NCBI GenBank assembly: GCA_039090855.1
Contig: CM076999.1
Span: forward strand, 116,063,072-116,127,071
Source: Macrothele yani
Lineage: Eukaryota; Arthropoda; Arachnida; Araneae; Macrothelidae
Direction of reading: 5' to 3'
Length of the DNA: 64,000 nt
In this document: in pieces, positions 10,801 through 21,645 of the stretch
Position numbering within the stretch: the first letter of the stretch is position 1
Layout: the number at the start of each line of letters is the position of its first letter
Notes under the pieces: model-generated
The model's input: the letters and a program-made list of their open reading frames with translations, nothing else
What the model was told of the DNA's origin: nothing
The model's database searches: none
Program-made: the position numbers and the translations under genes

Positions 10801-12404
10801 ACATGTTTATAACTTTCCGTGTGTCTTATTTGAATGGACCTTGTATTATGTGTTTGGCTTTAGCTGATAATGAGTAGTTGAATAATTAAACTGCTTTTTC
10901 TTCTAGCAGTTCTTTAAATTATTATACTGGAGAGGTGCATTACTTACACGAGGGGTGGGTGTGTGTGTAGGAAGACACATTCTGATCATGAAGATGTGTT
11001 GCAGATGTGATGTGAGGCAAAATGTCGTTAGCAAGGTGGAGGCTAATACAGGATGTTCGGAAATGATGTATACAATTTCAAAGTTGATTAGTACAAAAAG
11101 TTTTTTTGATACGAATGTTTTACGCTTTGTCAAAGTTTAAGCAAGTTCTAAAGTTTCAGTTTTACTTTGTCAGGTGCCTGGGAGTGCAGTGTGACACAAC
11201 ATAGCGAAAATGGCGATGCCACAGGAAAAAGCTGCTTGTGTGATGTGGTTTGCAGAGTCCAAATTGCTGACCCAAGTCCAGAGAAATTTCAGGAGGGAGT
11301 ACAAGAAGAACCCACCAACATGGAGGAGTATCCAGCAGTGGGCAGACAAATTCAAACTACCGGTAGTGCATTGAAAGGGACGAGCAACGGCAGACCATCT
11401 GTGTCGGAAGAACCTGTAGAGGCTGTGCGTCAGGCGTACCAACAGAACCCATCGATGTACATTCGTTCAGCTAGTTGCAAACTAGGGATACCTACCACAA
11501 CAGTTCACACAGTGCTACACAAATGCCTTCGTTTTTAAGCCTATAAAATGCAGCTGGTGCAAAGGGTGCAGCCCAATGACAAAGCGTTTCGTGCAGCGTT
11601 TTCCACAGAAATGCTTTATCGCATTGATAGCAACTCCACATTCCTCTCAAGAATCTGTTTCAACGATGAGTCGACATTTCATGTCTCAGGTGCCGCATCA
11701 ACAAGCATAACTGCCGAATTTGGGGTTTGTAAAATCCCCATGCGTTCCTGGAACACACAGGTCACAGCCCCAAAGTTAATGTTTGGTGTGGCATTACGCA
11801 GGACAGAGTCATTGGACCATTCTTGTTTGCTAAACCAACCATAAAAGGCGGCACATACCCGGGCATGTTACAACCAAGGAGCGCGCAAGCAAAACCAAAC
11901 ATGTACAACAGATCTAGATTTGCAGTAGGCAGAAAAAACATTCATTGAGTTATGCGCAATGAATTTCGTACTGTTCAACTATCAGCCACTTTCCTTTTGA
12001 TGCTCTAAACACATCTACGGATGTGATTCAGATCAAAAATGTTTTAAAATCAAAATATTAAACTTTTTGTTGTTGACATGTTTGTTTTTGTTCAGGCTTC
12101 AAGAGACATGTTTGTTTTTGATCAGATGCCCAAATGACTTGTTGGATTTTGCTTGAACATATTCTTAATTTAATCTGCCTATCTGTTCAATAATCAACCT
12201 GCCTTTAATAGAATACCTATTCTCTAACAAAAATCTCAAGGTTTAAAAGAAAAACCTGATGGAGAAAGAGAAGCATTTTCACTTTTAATTTTTTTTTTTT
12301 TAATTTTTGTTCATTATTTACCAAAGTTGCTGTCACATGTTATGTTTTTATTTTTCTCAATTTATTACAAATTAACAAAAATAATAATAGGGGGTATAAA
12401 AAAA

Positions 12405-12594
12405 GGCTTGGCCGAGAAGAATGGAGCTTTGCGTAAACGTAACGCACTCGGCTAGATATCGAGAGTTCTGTTGGTTCAATTCCACAGCGGCGGCTGAAAA
12501 ACAATTTTTCGGTTGCTGTGTGTTTCTAGAACGTGGTTAAGAGCGATGTATTTATTCATTTACTGTCGCCACGTATTTGGAATATTTTCAAGAA
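12405..12594 (+). mobile_element. SINE family S1 copy
   Basis: tRNA-like head from GGCTTGGCCGAGAAGAATGG with B box GGTTCAATTCC at 12473-12483, then the S1 body (AACAATTTTTCGGTTGCTGT, AGAGCGATGTATTTATTCA, GCCACGTATTTGGAATATTT). Inserted inside element N1. Confidence 0.75.
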
Positions 12595-12599
12595 TGGAG

Positions 12600-13064
12600 T
12601 TTTATGAAAATTAGAAAACAAGTACGTTAATAAAAATAAAATATGTAGACCACAGTCATCCTCCAGGCAGTCACATTGCTCCTGACATTCACATGGACGA
12701 ATTTTATAGCACAAGAACCGAGTGTTCTGATATTTGCAACCCATGAAAACTTTGGAACCATCTGGTGCACCATAGCATTCTTTCTTAGCTTTTTCTTTCA
12801 CACTTTCTCTTTTGGTTCTTTTCCTTTGTCCTCTTGAACCATCTTCGACCTCTTCCATATCTCTAAAACTATGATAAACACACAAAAATAATCACCACGT
12901 TTGAACAGAACACGTCGACTGTCTGAAAACATGAACGCCACTGGGTCACCCTTATCGGCTGCGCACGTGACCAAATTTTGGAGCTCTGATTGGTTCACCT
13001 GACAAGGTTTGATTTTGCTTGAGCCTGCAACTGGGACATGTTCGTTTTTGCTTGAATCACACAT
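12600..13064 (-). other. Cys-rich frames within element N1, unrecognised
   Basis: Two overlapping minus-strand frames. One starts MCDSSKNEHVPVAGSSKIKP and runs to a KRGDYFCVF segment. The other holds RGQRKRTKRESVKEKAKKEC followed by CKYQNTRFLCYKIRPCECQE and CDCLEDDC. A highly basic stretch before a tight Cys cluster could be a zinc-binding domain of the element's former protein, read across a frameshift or a lost intron. I do not recognise the family and it may be noise. Confidence 0.3.
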
Positions 13065-13379
13065 TTTTCACCAATAAAATGAATAGGAGCTGTTTGGTTT
13101 GGGTCGGCTTATGATACAGAAACGGAATCAGACCATCATCCTTTATTATATCCAGTGCTTACTTGATAATTCACATTTTTGTGAGATGTTTGGTTTTGCT
13201 TGCACGCTCCTCAACTGTTTGTCATTCCGCAACTGCAGGAGATTCCAGATGTCATTTTCCAGCAAGATGGGGCACCCCTCATTGGCCATCAGATGTTCGT
13301 GCATGCTTGGATCAGCACTTCCTTGGTAGCTGAATTGGACATGGAGGTCCAATGGCATAGCCTCCCCGTCCGCCAGATA

Positions 13380-14913
13380 CACTGCCGGACAATTGCTAAG
13401 GACGGATGGCAATAGCAACGATAGCAACCATAAAATGGAAGGCAGGAAAATGTGGAAATTAGCATAAGTGCGGGATACAGTAAGACGTGTTGTGCGTATG
13501 CAAATTTTGGATTGCCGAACTTGTTCGTGACGTCATAGCGCTGATAAGAGATATAAAGGATTTGACGCGTATTGACCGTTGTTGTTCAAACGCAAAGTTG
13601 AAAGGGAAAGAATCGATTGACGAACTTGCAAATTTCAGTATGTCTTCCCGACATCACCTAGATGATTTTACGAGTTGCGGTATTATTGGCAAGATTGAAG
13701 AAGGGCGAAAAATAACAGATGTTGCCAGAGAGTTCGACGTCAGCCACAGTGTTGTTTCAAGGCTTTGGAAATCATTTCAAACAAATGGAGAGTGTAGCAA
13801 ACGTCACGGGGAGGTCGTGTTCGCAGTACGACACCTGCAGAAGATCGGTACATAGTGCTATCAACAAAAAGACACCGGCGCAGCACAGCTAGTGAGGTAG
13901 CAAATCAGTTTATGGCTGCTACTGGCAAGCGGATCTCCCGAAAAACTGTCGCCAGACGTTTGCACGAAGGAGGACTATACGCCCGCCGTCCTGTTGTGTG
14001 CATCCCATTGTCCAGACGTCACCGTACCGCCCGTTTGCAATGGTGCCATCAACATCGTAATTGGACTGATAACGACTGGTCTGCTGTCCTCTTCTCAGAT
14101 GAGAGTAGATACAGTCTATCGTCTGATTGTCGACGACAACTGATCTGGCGTGATAGTGGTACTGCATATTGTCCAGCAAACATACAGGAAAGGGACCGAT
14201 ATCCGACATGTAGTGTCATAGTATGGGCTAGCATCATGATCAATGGCCGTACGTCCCTCTATGTGCTTCCAACTGGGACTATGACTGGCCAACGATACAT
14301 TAATGATGTTCTGCTACCTCGTGTTCGCATGTTCCGTGGTGCTGTCGGTGATAGATTCATTTTCATCGACGACAACGCAACATGTCATCGAACAGTCGCT
14401 GTCCAGGAGTGTCTTGGGAGCGAGGATATTCAACGCCTCGTATGGCCAGCACGTTCTCCAGATCTGAATCCCATTGAAAATGTGTGGGATGCTTTGGGGA
14501 GGAGTCTTGCTGGTCGCCAATGCCCTTCAATAAACAAGGACACCCTCATCCGTGCACTGACATAGGAATGGGATAAATTACCCCAACAGCTGCTTGATAA
14601 TGTTGTGCAAAGCATGACACGACGTGTGGAATCTTGCATCGCCCTCCATGGTGGCCATATCCCGTATTGACATCTTACGCCGGAACGCCTGCGGGCGGTA
14701 ATTGCATTTTTTTCACGTTTACGTATTCTGCACAAAATGGCCTGTTTGTCCCTTGAACACGTGCCTTCTGGATTTCAGAGCACAATAAATTGTCTTTCTT
14801 GTAATGTCCTGGCATTCTGACATTATTTTATTTCACTTGGCATCCAACCACATTTACTTTTTTATGCGCTATATACCCGTTTATGATTCGTCCTTAGCAA
14901 TTGTCCAGCAGTG
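13380..14913 (+). mobile_element. Tc1-like element B
   Basis: Inverted ends CACTGCCGGACAATTGCTAA (left) and, reverse-complemented, CACTGCTGGACAATTGCTAA (right, ending 14913). TA is duplicated at 13378-13379 and 14914-14915. 1534 bp. Inserted into ITm-A's transposase just after the SLPVRQI coding segment. Confidence 0.92.
13640..14670 (+). pseudogene. Tc1 transposase (DD34E), two lesions
   Basis: ATG at 13640 (MSSRHHLDDFTSCGIIGKIE). The paired HTH domain covers residues 1-110, with ITDVAREFDVSHSVVSRLWK. One indel near 13808-13812 shifts the frame; it then stays open from about 13855 to a TAG at 14563-14565 inside RALT-stop-EWDKLPQQL, and ends GGHIPY-stop at 14668-14670. Catalytic residues: Asp in LFSDESRYSL, Asp in IDDNATCHR, Glu in [11 protein letters not shown], with 34 residues between the last two. 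Only these two lesions separate it from a full Tc1-family enzyme (~340 aa). Confidence 0.93.
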
Positions 14914-15957
14914 TATAATCCACTGCATTTTTTTTTTTTCTATGGAGGTTCCTTAAAATATTGTTTACAGGACAAAGGTTGCCTCCCTCGGTGACCTGAA
15001 GGCGTGCATCACCGCAGCCTTCCTCCACGTTACCCCATACATTCTGAACCGTACTTGGTCCAAAATCGACTACAGCCTCGACATCTCGCTCGCTACGAAT
15101 GGAGCACATGTGGAAGCGTATTGATTGCAAAGCTATAACCTTTAGAATCTGCTTAATCTTGGACAAAATGTAAAACATTCATATTGCGAATACGAATGTT
15201 TTACACATGTGGAGGAAGTGTATTGATTGCAAAAGCATAACGATGTGGAATGTATTGATTGCAAAGCTATAACCTTTAGAACTTGCTTAATCTTGGACAA
15301 AATGTAAAATAATCGTATTGCAAATGCTTTTTTGTACTAATCAACTTTGAAATTGTATACAACATTTTCAAACACCCTGTATCTTAGAAGGTTTGGTCAT
15401 GTTGAAAGAATGAACGATGAGATGCTTACTAAGAGAATTTATTCAGCCCAAGTGGTAGGAAAGAAAGATTGAGGAAGGCCAAGGAAATCATGATAGGGCC
15501 AGATTCAGGAATGTCTGAATGAGAAAAAGATAATAAGTACAAAAAGGACTGTGTGAGGCGTGTGATAGATGTCAGTGAAGTTCGAGTTGCATGTCAAGAT
15601 CCCTGTACATGGAGATGTTTGATACATCAACAGCAAGTACCATCTATTTCCATCAGTTTTAAATTTTAATCTGGCTGATGAGCTTTCTTTGAGGAGCTAA
15701 CCTCTGAATCTCAGAGAACAGCTGAGTAATACGTATGTAATTTTCATTGTATAATGCGCAGATTATTAAAAGAAAAATATTAATTTAGGCTCATTCTGAA
15801 GGTAAGATGCTTTAAAAGAAAATGTTTTTGTGGCAGTTTGGTTTATATAAAATTCTATGTCTAGGAGAGGTTGTATATTTAGAAAATTACCAAAAAATGT
15901 ATTAACAGAAAAATGTAATTCAATATGAAGACAGAGGTCTGCAAACTGTTGGAAAAT

Positions 15958-16316
15958 GAATCCCCTGAAGAAACAATTCTTCACATATACATGGAAAGCA
16001 ATACAAATGTAATCATTGACACAAATGTGCCTTATTTTCACTGTTTCCATGTAGCAATTCCTTTAGGGGATTCGTCTCCCACATGTTCTCAGAAGCAATA
16101 GAACTTGTGACCTACATCTGACCCCAGATGTAGGTCGAATCCCCTGAAGAAACAATTCTTCACAAATACACTAATACATGGAAAGCAATGCAAATGTAAT
16201 CGTTGGCACAAATGTGCCATATTTTCACCGTTTCCGTGTAGCAATTCCTTTAGGGGAATTCGTCTCCCACATGCTCTTAGAAGCACTAGAACTTGTGAAC
16301 TACATCTGACCCCGGA
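15958..16316 (-). mobile_element. SINE family S3, two tandem copies (179-bp period)
   Basis: GAATCCCCTGAAGAAACAAT recurs at 15958 and 16137. In minus sense each copy has a tRNA-like B box (GACGAATCCCC / GACGAATTCCCC) and a body with TTGCTACATGGAAACAGTGA and GGCACATTTGTG. A plus-strand copy lies at 16425-16585. Confidence 0.7.
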
Positions 16317-16424
16317 TGTGAGAAAAGGTCAGGTGATGCTACGAGGAAGAACAGAATAGCTTAACTAGCGCAAATACGAACTATTCTCAGATTTCTAAGC
16401 TTCAGTTGCTTGGAACTTCCTTGT

Positions 16425-16585
16425 CCTGAGTTGTGTAATGGGTGGGTAGCATGCCTGAATGAAAATCAGGAGATGCAGGTTCGCTTCCAGCTCCAGGTCA
16501 ATGTAATTTTCAAATTTTCTGAAGGAGTTGCTACATGGAAACAGTGAAAATATGGCACATTTGTGCCAACAATTATATCTGTTGG
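16425..16585 (+). mobile_element. SINE family S3, plus-strand copy
   Basis: tRNA-like head (TGTAATGGGTGGGTAGCATG, B box AGGTTCGCTTCC) followed by the S3 body AGGAGTTGCTACATGGAAAC and GGCACATTTGTGCCAACAAT. Oriented opposite to the pair 100 bp away. Confidence 0.7.
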
Positions 16586-17329
16586 AAAGCGCTTTTTTTA
16601 ATTTTTACTTATGAGCATTTTGACAGAAAATATGATGCAATGAAGGCAATATTATTTGCTCTCATGGACAGCAGCATGCTATCGGATGACCAGCATCATA
16701 CATGTTCACGGATGATACAGGTCTAATTACGGAAGTACCATGTCTAATTATGGACCTGTGGTGACACAAAAAAAAACCTCGTGATTTTTGCCCTTTATAC
16801 ACTTAATAGCAACACAAAATCACTTTAAACGACAGTTCTTTTTAAAAATATTTTTTTTTTTTTCTATTTCTTTGAATAGCTGGGTCCCATGATCTGCAAC
16901 TTTTCTGTAGGAAAATGCAGTTCAGGATCAACATTGCAGGTGCAGATTACATTAATTTCTTTCAGAATTAAACAGTCTGCGGATTATATGAAGGAAAATA
17001 TAGTACTAAACATTCACCCAAGTTGCAACCTCCTCAACAGAACTTAATTCATGTCCCAAAATACAAATTTAGAAGTGAAAGAGAATGAGAGTGCACAGAA
17101 AAATAAACATACCACAAAACTGACATCTGCTGAAACAGAAAGAAATGGATTAAATATTTTCATTACAGATTCTTTCATGAAAATAAGAATTTCTGCAAAA
17201 ACTTCTGTAAACATGTGGTCAACAAAAATAAAACGAAATGCTTTTTCAACATAACTAAAAAAAAAAAAAAAATTTTTTTTTTTGCGACTGATTACAAAAA
17301 GAAAATTAATAAATATTTCTCTTGCATAC
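16586..17329. other. Intron, no gene recognised
   Basis: AT-rich sequence up to the exon donor at 17324-17329. A short plus-strand frame at 17051-17254 has no domain I recognise. T-run and A-run present. Confidence 0.55.
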
Positions 17330-17408
17330 CTGTCAATGGAGGAGGCGAACTTATAGGTGTGTTTGCCCCAGATGAGAAGCTGCTATTTGTCTGCTCTGTT
17401 GAACAGCC
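17330..17408 (-). CDS. da: daughterless/E-protein homolog, exon
   Basis: Exon of 79 nt. The acceptor ends TCTCTTGTAG (CTACAAG at 17409-17415 on the plus strand) and the donor is GTATGC at 17324-17329. It encodes GCSTEQTNSSFSSGANTPIS then SPPPLT plus one base. The SFSS..NTP.SSPP.L pattern matches the conserved STP.GSP segment N-terminal to the loop-helix domain in E-proteins. Entry phase 0 fits the ATG-GTAAGT end of 24759-24904; exit phase 1 fits 6684-6763. Confidence 0.83.
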
Positions 17409-17879
17409 CTACAAGAGATAAACATAAAAAAAATTGCTTACCAAGACTATAAGTCAACAAAATTACATTCAACAAAAATTAGAAACTAAATACCCCCTTT
17501 CCCTTTATAACAACACATTCAATTTGAGATAAGCACTAAAATTTTTGTATCATGTATTGGTTACATTATGGAAAAGTAAATGGTGGAACTTTCCTCAGCC
17601 ATAGAATGAAACAAATGGTATTAGCAGTAGTTGTTGGCATATTTCAAAATAGCTTTGCAAATGACAAGGATTTGAAAAGGTGTGTCTGTGTTGCAAGTGT
17701 TAGGGGGAAAGTAAATCAACAGCTGATGCTAATACCACTAGCTTCATTCCATCACTGAGGAAGGTAGAAGTCAACTACTGTAATGTTCCAGTTACTTTTC
17801 CATAAAATAACCCATATGTGATATGAAAATGTTAGTGCTTCTTCAATTTTTATTGTTACATGCTTTACAGCCAATCTTA
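17409..17879. other. Intron, no gene recognised
   Basis: AT-rich. The part after about 17740 may be the 3' end of the Tigger-like element that follows. No coding frame. Confidence 0.5.
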
Positions 17880-19265
17880 TAATTTTCAGTTGTTGCACCA
17901 TTGTGTTCTAAACACCGACGTATAATGCCAAGGGCCTCACGAGTTTCATTTGTCATTGGAGGTGGTGCATCTCAACATCTTCATTTTCTTCCACCAGATC
18001 ATTCATGATTTCATGAACAATATCGTCATCAGTGAAGGGTGCAGATGCGGATAAATTTTCACCAATGTTTATCCACTGCTGAAATTCCTCGCTATCCTCT
18101 TCATCACCACTTTTTCCCGTGAAGTGATTTCATTTTCTTGTTCGTCTCACAATCGTGCTTTAGCAAAACAGTTGACTAAAGTGTTCGCAGTCACACATTT
18201 CCAGGTGCTTGCCAACATATGCAGCGCATCTAGTACAGATATATTTTTTTTTTTTTTGCAATTTCTGCCACCGTAACTTGATTGCTGGAACCAATCACTT
18301 CAATGATTTTCCTTTTCATTTCTCGCCTGTAAAGGGTTTTCACTGTTTTAATTATGCGTTGATCTAGAGGCTGAATGAGAGATCTGTTTGAGGGCAAGAA
18401 AACCATTTTAATGTTCCTTGGCTGAAGATCGTTAGGATGCACTGTGCAATTATCAAGAATCAACATGATCTTTTTCTTTTTCATTTCTAATTCCACATCC
18501 CACTCTCTGATGAACTATGAGAATACTGCCGAAGTCATCCATAGATTGGAATTCGCTTCATAGTCTACTGGTAAATGTTTAACTCCTCGAAAACATCTCG
18601 GGTTCTCGCTCTTTCCAATAACAAATGGTTTCCACTTGTCCGTACCTGCCATGTTGAAGGTTAACAGAACAGTTAAAACTATTCTTCTGCTTCTTTCCTG
18701 CCGACTTTGAAGAATTTTTAAAATCCAAGGTATGGTCTGGAAGTGCTCTGTAATACAGTCCCATTTCACCTGTATTGTAGATTTCCTCTGGTAAAAAATC
18801 CTTGACAACCTCAGGAAAGGTTGATGCTAACCAGACATCCGCAGCAAGCTTATCAGCATCTTCATTTTCGCCATAAAGTTTCTTAAATATGGTGTTGCTC
18901 CTATGTTGCCATCGTGTCAGCTAACCTTCTGAAAACGTAAAATATGTCTCCCCTAATTTTCGGAGAAATTCATCGCTTTTTCTTTTAAACCACTCCGACT
19001 AATTGGTGCATTTTGCAGTCTGGCTTGTTTAAACCAACGCAGAAGCGCTTCTTCCACATTTTCACTTTTGCCACATAACTTTCATTTTCTCTGCAATTGC
19101 TTATTTTCTATCTCAACCGATACAATTTCCTATTTTGCACAACAACGGCTGGGAAGTTCCGAGTGTAGCTGCACTAGTACGTTGGGGGCATTTTCTCATT
19201 GCATCAAACTTCAGCAAAATTTCTTTCTTTTGACTTATTGTCAAATCTTTTCCTGTCGAAGACAT

Positions 19266-19266
<1 letters not shown>
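17880..19266 (-). pseudogene. Tigger/pogo-like transposase (HTH-psq, DDE_1), decayed
   Basis: In minus sense: MSSTGKDLTISQKKEILLKF (psq HTH start) near 19266; FPEVVKDFLPEEIYNTGEMG (position of the first catalytic Asp, usually NADE/NTDE, here NTGE); LPVDYEANSNLWMT; KIMLILDNCTVHP (second Asp); FLPSNRSLIQPLDQRIIKT (third Asp) at about 18355-18410; and a C-terminal ISVLDALHMLASTWKCVT. Several frameshifts and a T-run at 18242-18256 break it. Order and spacing match CENP-B/Tigger DDE_1 transposases of about 450-500 residues. I could not pair terminal inverted repeats. Confidence 0.85.
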
Positions 19267-19299
<33 letters not shown>

Positions 19300-19820
19300 G
19301 CCGTTCAAAGAAGAAAAAAATTGTACCTTAACAATTTAAGTGCCAGCAAATTTTATCACAGCAAACAGCAGAGCGAGCACAGGTGAATGCAGACAGGACA
19401 CTGCCACACTGCTGCACTCTCTGAACTGCCCACCCCCACGAATGACCAACCCATCTCACTGTGGAGACCGGGGAAGGTCAGAGGAAGAGAATTCCGGGAA
19501 TCACTTGCACACGCTTCAAACCCTTTTGTTCCCAAAATGCCCAATGCGCTGGGGGGGGGGGTCTTCATGTTTATCAGAGTTGCTTTTCTATAAACATCCT
19601 GTCCGTTGAGTGCCCTAGGAAAAATCATTCTTGTTTCACAAATGAAGCCTGTAAGGGAAGTTTTGACATGGAACATGAGATCCGTATGAGATAAACGTAG
19701 GAGTCAAATTTCTGATAACATTAAGCGGTGCTTTGATAACAATAACAGGTGATTTTAACATGGTTGTAAATATGTTCGTTTGGGTTTTCGCGATTCGATA
19801 ACATTAACCGTTATCTATTA
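19267..19820. other. A-run and unrecognised sequence
   Basis: An A-run of about 30 at 19267-19297, then a moderately GC-rich stretch with overlapping frames on both strands (19340-19690) and no recognised domain. It may be the leader of the Tigger relic. Ends at the mariner boundary. Confidence 0.45.
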
Positions 19821-21035
19821 GGTGTACAAATAAGTTTTAAAGCGTTTTAAGACAACACAACATATAATTTTAGAGAAAACAACAATACCTTAACAAATCA
19901 AAATATGTGTCGTCATTATCTATCACCTTTCGCCATGGTCAGGCAGTTAACGGATTCCAGCCATGAAGAATACTTCGTCGTGTAATGTGATGAAGTCGTC
20001 AACATATTTTTGCACTTCGTCGCATATCCCGAACCGTACTGCAGACAAACCCATGTTGCATTGATTGATCGGAACAAATGGTAGTCTGAAGGGGCGATGT
20101 CGGAACTATACGCCGAGTGCTCCAAAACTTCCCTGCCAAGCGTTGTCATGCACTAATTTCAAGGGACGCAATCCTTTGCCTGTGAATGGACGTTTCCGAC
20201 AGATTTCCTGGTTCAATCGCAACAATTGTTGTTTGTAGCGATCAGCAGTAACAGTTGGACCCTGTTCCAATAGTTCATAACACAGAACACCCTCTATATC
20301 CCACCAGATGCACACCAGAACTTTCTTGGATTAAATATTGCATTTCAGTGTCAAAGTCGTTGCTTCACTGGGGTCTACCCAGTATTTTTTGCATTTGGAA
20401 TTGTTGTACCATATCCACTTTTCATCACCCGCAACGATTTTCCACAGGAAAGACTTTCTGTGTTGTTTATTTAACAGATTCAAACGTTTCATGACACGCT
20501 CATCCTTGTTCCTCTGGCCCAGGTCATGTGGCACCCATTTATTTACCTTCCTCCTGAATCATTCCCATTGTGCATAAACGATTGGAAATGGTTTGTTGAG
20601 TTACCCCCAGTTGTTCAGCTAGTTCCTTTTGCATTTGAAACGAATCTTCATCCAGCAATGCTTGCAATTCCTCATGTGCAACCTTCTGCAGGGCATCGCT
20701 ACGCTCTCGATCGCTAACATAAAAATCCCCTGCTTTAAACTGTCTAAACCAAAACTCACACGTCCTTTTTGATACAATATTCTCCCCCAGAACAGAACAG
20801 CAGCACTTTTTCCTTGATGAAATTCATAATGAATGCAGTGTCAAATAAATGCAGTATCACTTGCCATCTTTCACCTATCGATGTGCAAGTACATTTGACT
20901 GTTGGGCTAACTTCTGTGTCACATTTTATGCTTTGGACCAGTTACGGTCACACGACAACAACGCAAGGAAATGTCAGATATGAAAATTAGCGGTATATGT
21001 CACACAAAAAATGCTTTAAAACTTACTTGTACATC
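19821..21035 (-). mobile_element. Mariner element 2 (mauritiana-like), decayed transposase
   Basis: Inverted ends GGTGTACAAATAAGTTTTAA (left) and, reverse-complemented, GATGTACAAGTAAGTTTTAA (right), each flanked by TA (19819-19820, 21036-21037). Minus-strand transposase pieces: KRTCEFWFRQFKAGDF, ELQALLDEDSFQMQKELAEQ, VAGDEKWIWYNNSKCKKYW, RYKQQLLRLNQEICRKRP, SDIAPSDYHLFRSINATW. At least four frameshifts or stops. The N-terminal start codon region is also degraded. Confidence 0.9.
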
Positions 21036-21645
21036 TAATCCAAATGGAAATGACTAGCTGCACACAACTGGTATGTCACAAACCAATGTCACTAGAAATA
21101 TGGCACTCAAATATCTTGCACCGCAACACTACATGAGATGAAAGAGATCACACCACCACATCTCCACACTCCATGAGAGAAGTGGTGTCATCATGAGCCG
21201 ATACCACAGTGTGTTAGAACAATGTGATGTAATCAATTCAAACATTTTGGCAATTTTTTCATTGAAAGAAAAAATTCCAGGATTCCTGGGGCTGTGTGCA
21301 CTCTGACTACAGCACCACCACCTGGTGATTGTCCCTTGACCTATAACCTGCAGTTCGGTATGTCCATGGACCGTGATATTGAGCCAGCCCATGATGGGGT
21401 AACTGCAGAGGTGCCTATCAGAAATCACCATACGAAGCCTCATCGTTTACGCGTGGGAAGGGTATTTCATGAGAACTTAACATGCAAAATGTGTAATAAC
21501 CTTATATAAAATCAAATACCTCATAACATGAACCTTCTATTTTAATGGTTAATATATTTTAATAACTCAAGTGGGAATGAATATCAGCTAGATATCAAGC
21601 CGATATTGGTTATGACGGCTGAATGTTGCTTAATATCAGATGCAC
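21036..21645. other. No gene recognised
   Basis: Unremarkable sequence between mariner 2 and the start of a family X copy. Frames at 21129-21443 and 21294-21509 have no recognised domain. Confidence 0.5.

Larger units (their letters stand above)
11876..13211. mobile_element. Non-autonomous inverted-repeat element N1
   Basis: Ends: GGAGCGCGCAAGCAAAACC at left and, reverse-complemented, GGAGCGTGCAAGCAAAACC at right, inserted into the transposase of ITm-A. CAAC lies at both flanks (11871-11874, 13212-13215), a possible 4-bp duplication; exact ends are uncertain by 1-2 bases. Variants of ACATGTTTGTTTTTGTTCA recur near both ends as subterminal repeats. It carries an S1 SINE at 12405-12594 and two short frames at 12600-13064. 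Superfamily unknown. Confidence 0.7.
11210..15124 (+). pseudogene. DUF4817/mariner-like transposase in three pieces
   Basis: Piece 1 (11210-11875) starts MAMPQEKAACVMWFAESKLL, shifts frame near 11350, then gives GRPSVSEEPVEAVRQAY (HTH linker), a TAA near 11536 and ICFNDESTFHVSG (first Asp). Piece 2 (13212-13378) gives LFVIPQLQEIPDVIFQQDGA (second Asp). Piece 3 (about 14945-15124) gives VASLGDLKACITAAFLHVTP and ends NGAHVEAY-stop. Together they form one catalytic domain cut by two later insertions. The order and the C-terminal LGDLKA.ITAAF...GAHVE pattern are typical of arthropod transposases with a DUF4817 N-terminus. Non-functional. Confidence 0.85.
11049..15379 (+). mobile_element. DUF4817-type ITm transposon A, nested with two insertions
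   Basis: Inverted repeats of about 53 bp (11049-11101 and 15327-15379) share TATACAATTTCAAAGTTGAT and TTAGTACAAAAA. TA is duplicated (11047-11048, 15380-15381). Removing the nested elements at 11876-13211 and 13380-14913 leaves about 1.45 kb, a normal size for the superfamily. A segment near the right end (GTATTGATTGCAAAGCTATA) occurs again at about 15251. Confidence 0.88.
10925..15740 (+). mobile_element. LINE-A 3' fragment, split by a 4.3-kb transposon
   Basis: 10925-11048 matches the GEMHYLRGVCGKTRSD-to-SKVE region of the LINE at 27841-30950. The match resumes at 15382 with the FGHVERM region and runs to ACCTCTGAATCTCAGAGAA and a short GTATGTA tail near 15740. The break is a clean TA insertion of element ITm-A. 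Confidence 0.85.

Noticed and set aside
17051..17254. Small protein-coding frame near a host exon
   Set aside because: 67 codons of Lys/Asn/Thr-rich sequence in AT-rich intron on the opposite strand, no domain, no splice or start context.
21129..21443. Frames on both strands between mariner 2 and family X
   Set aside because: About 100 codons, no recognisable motif, composition of random sequence.
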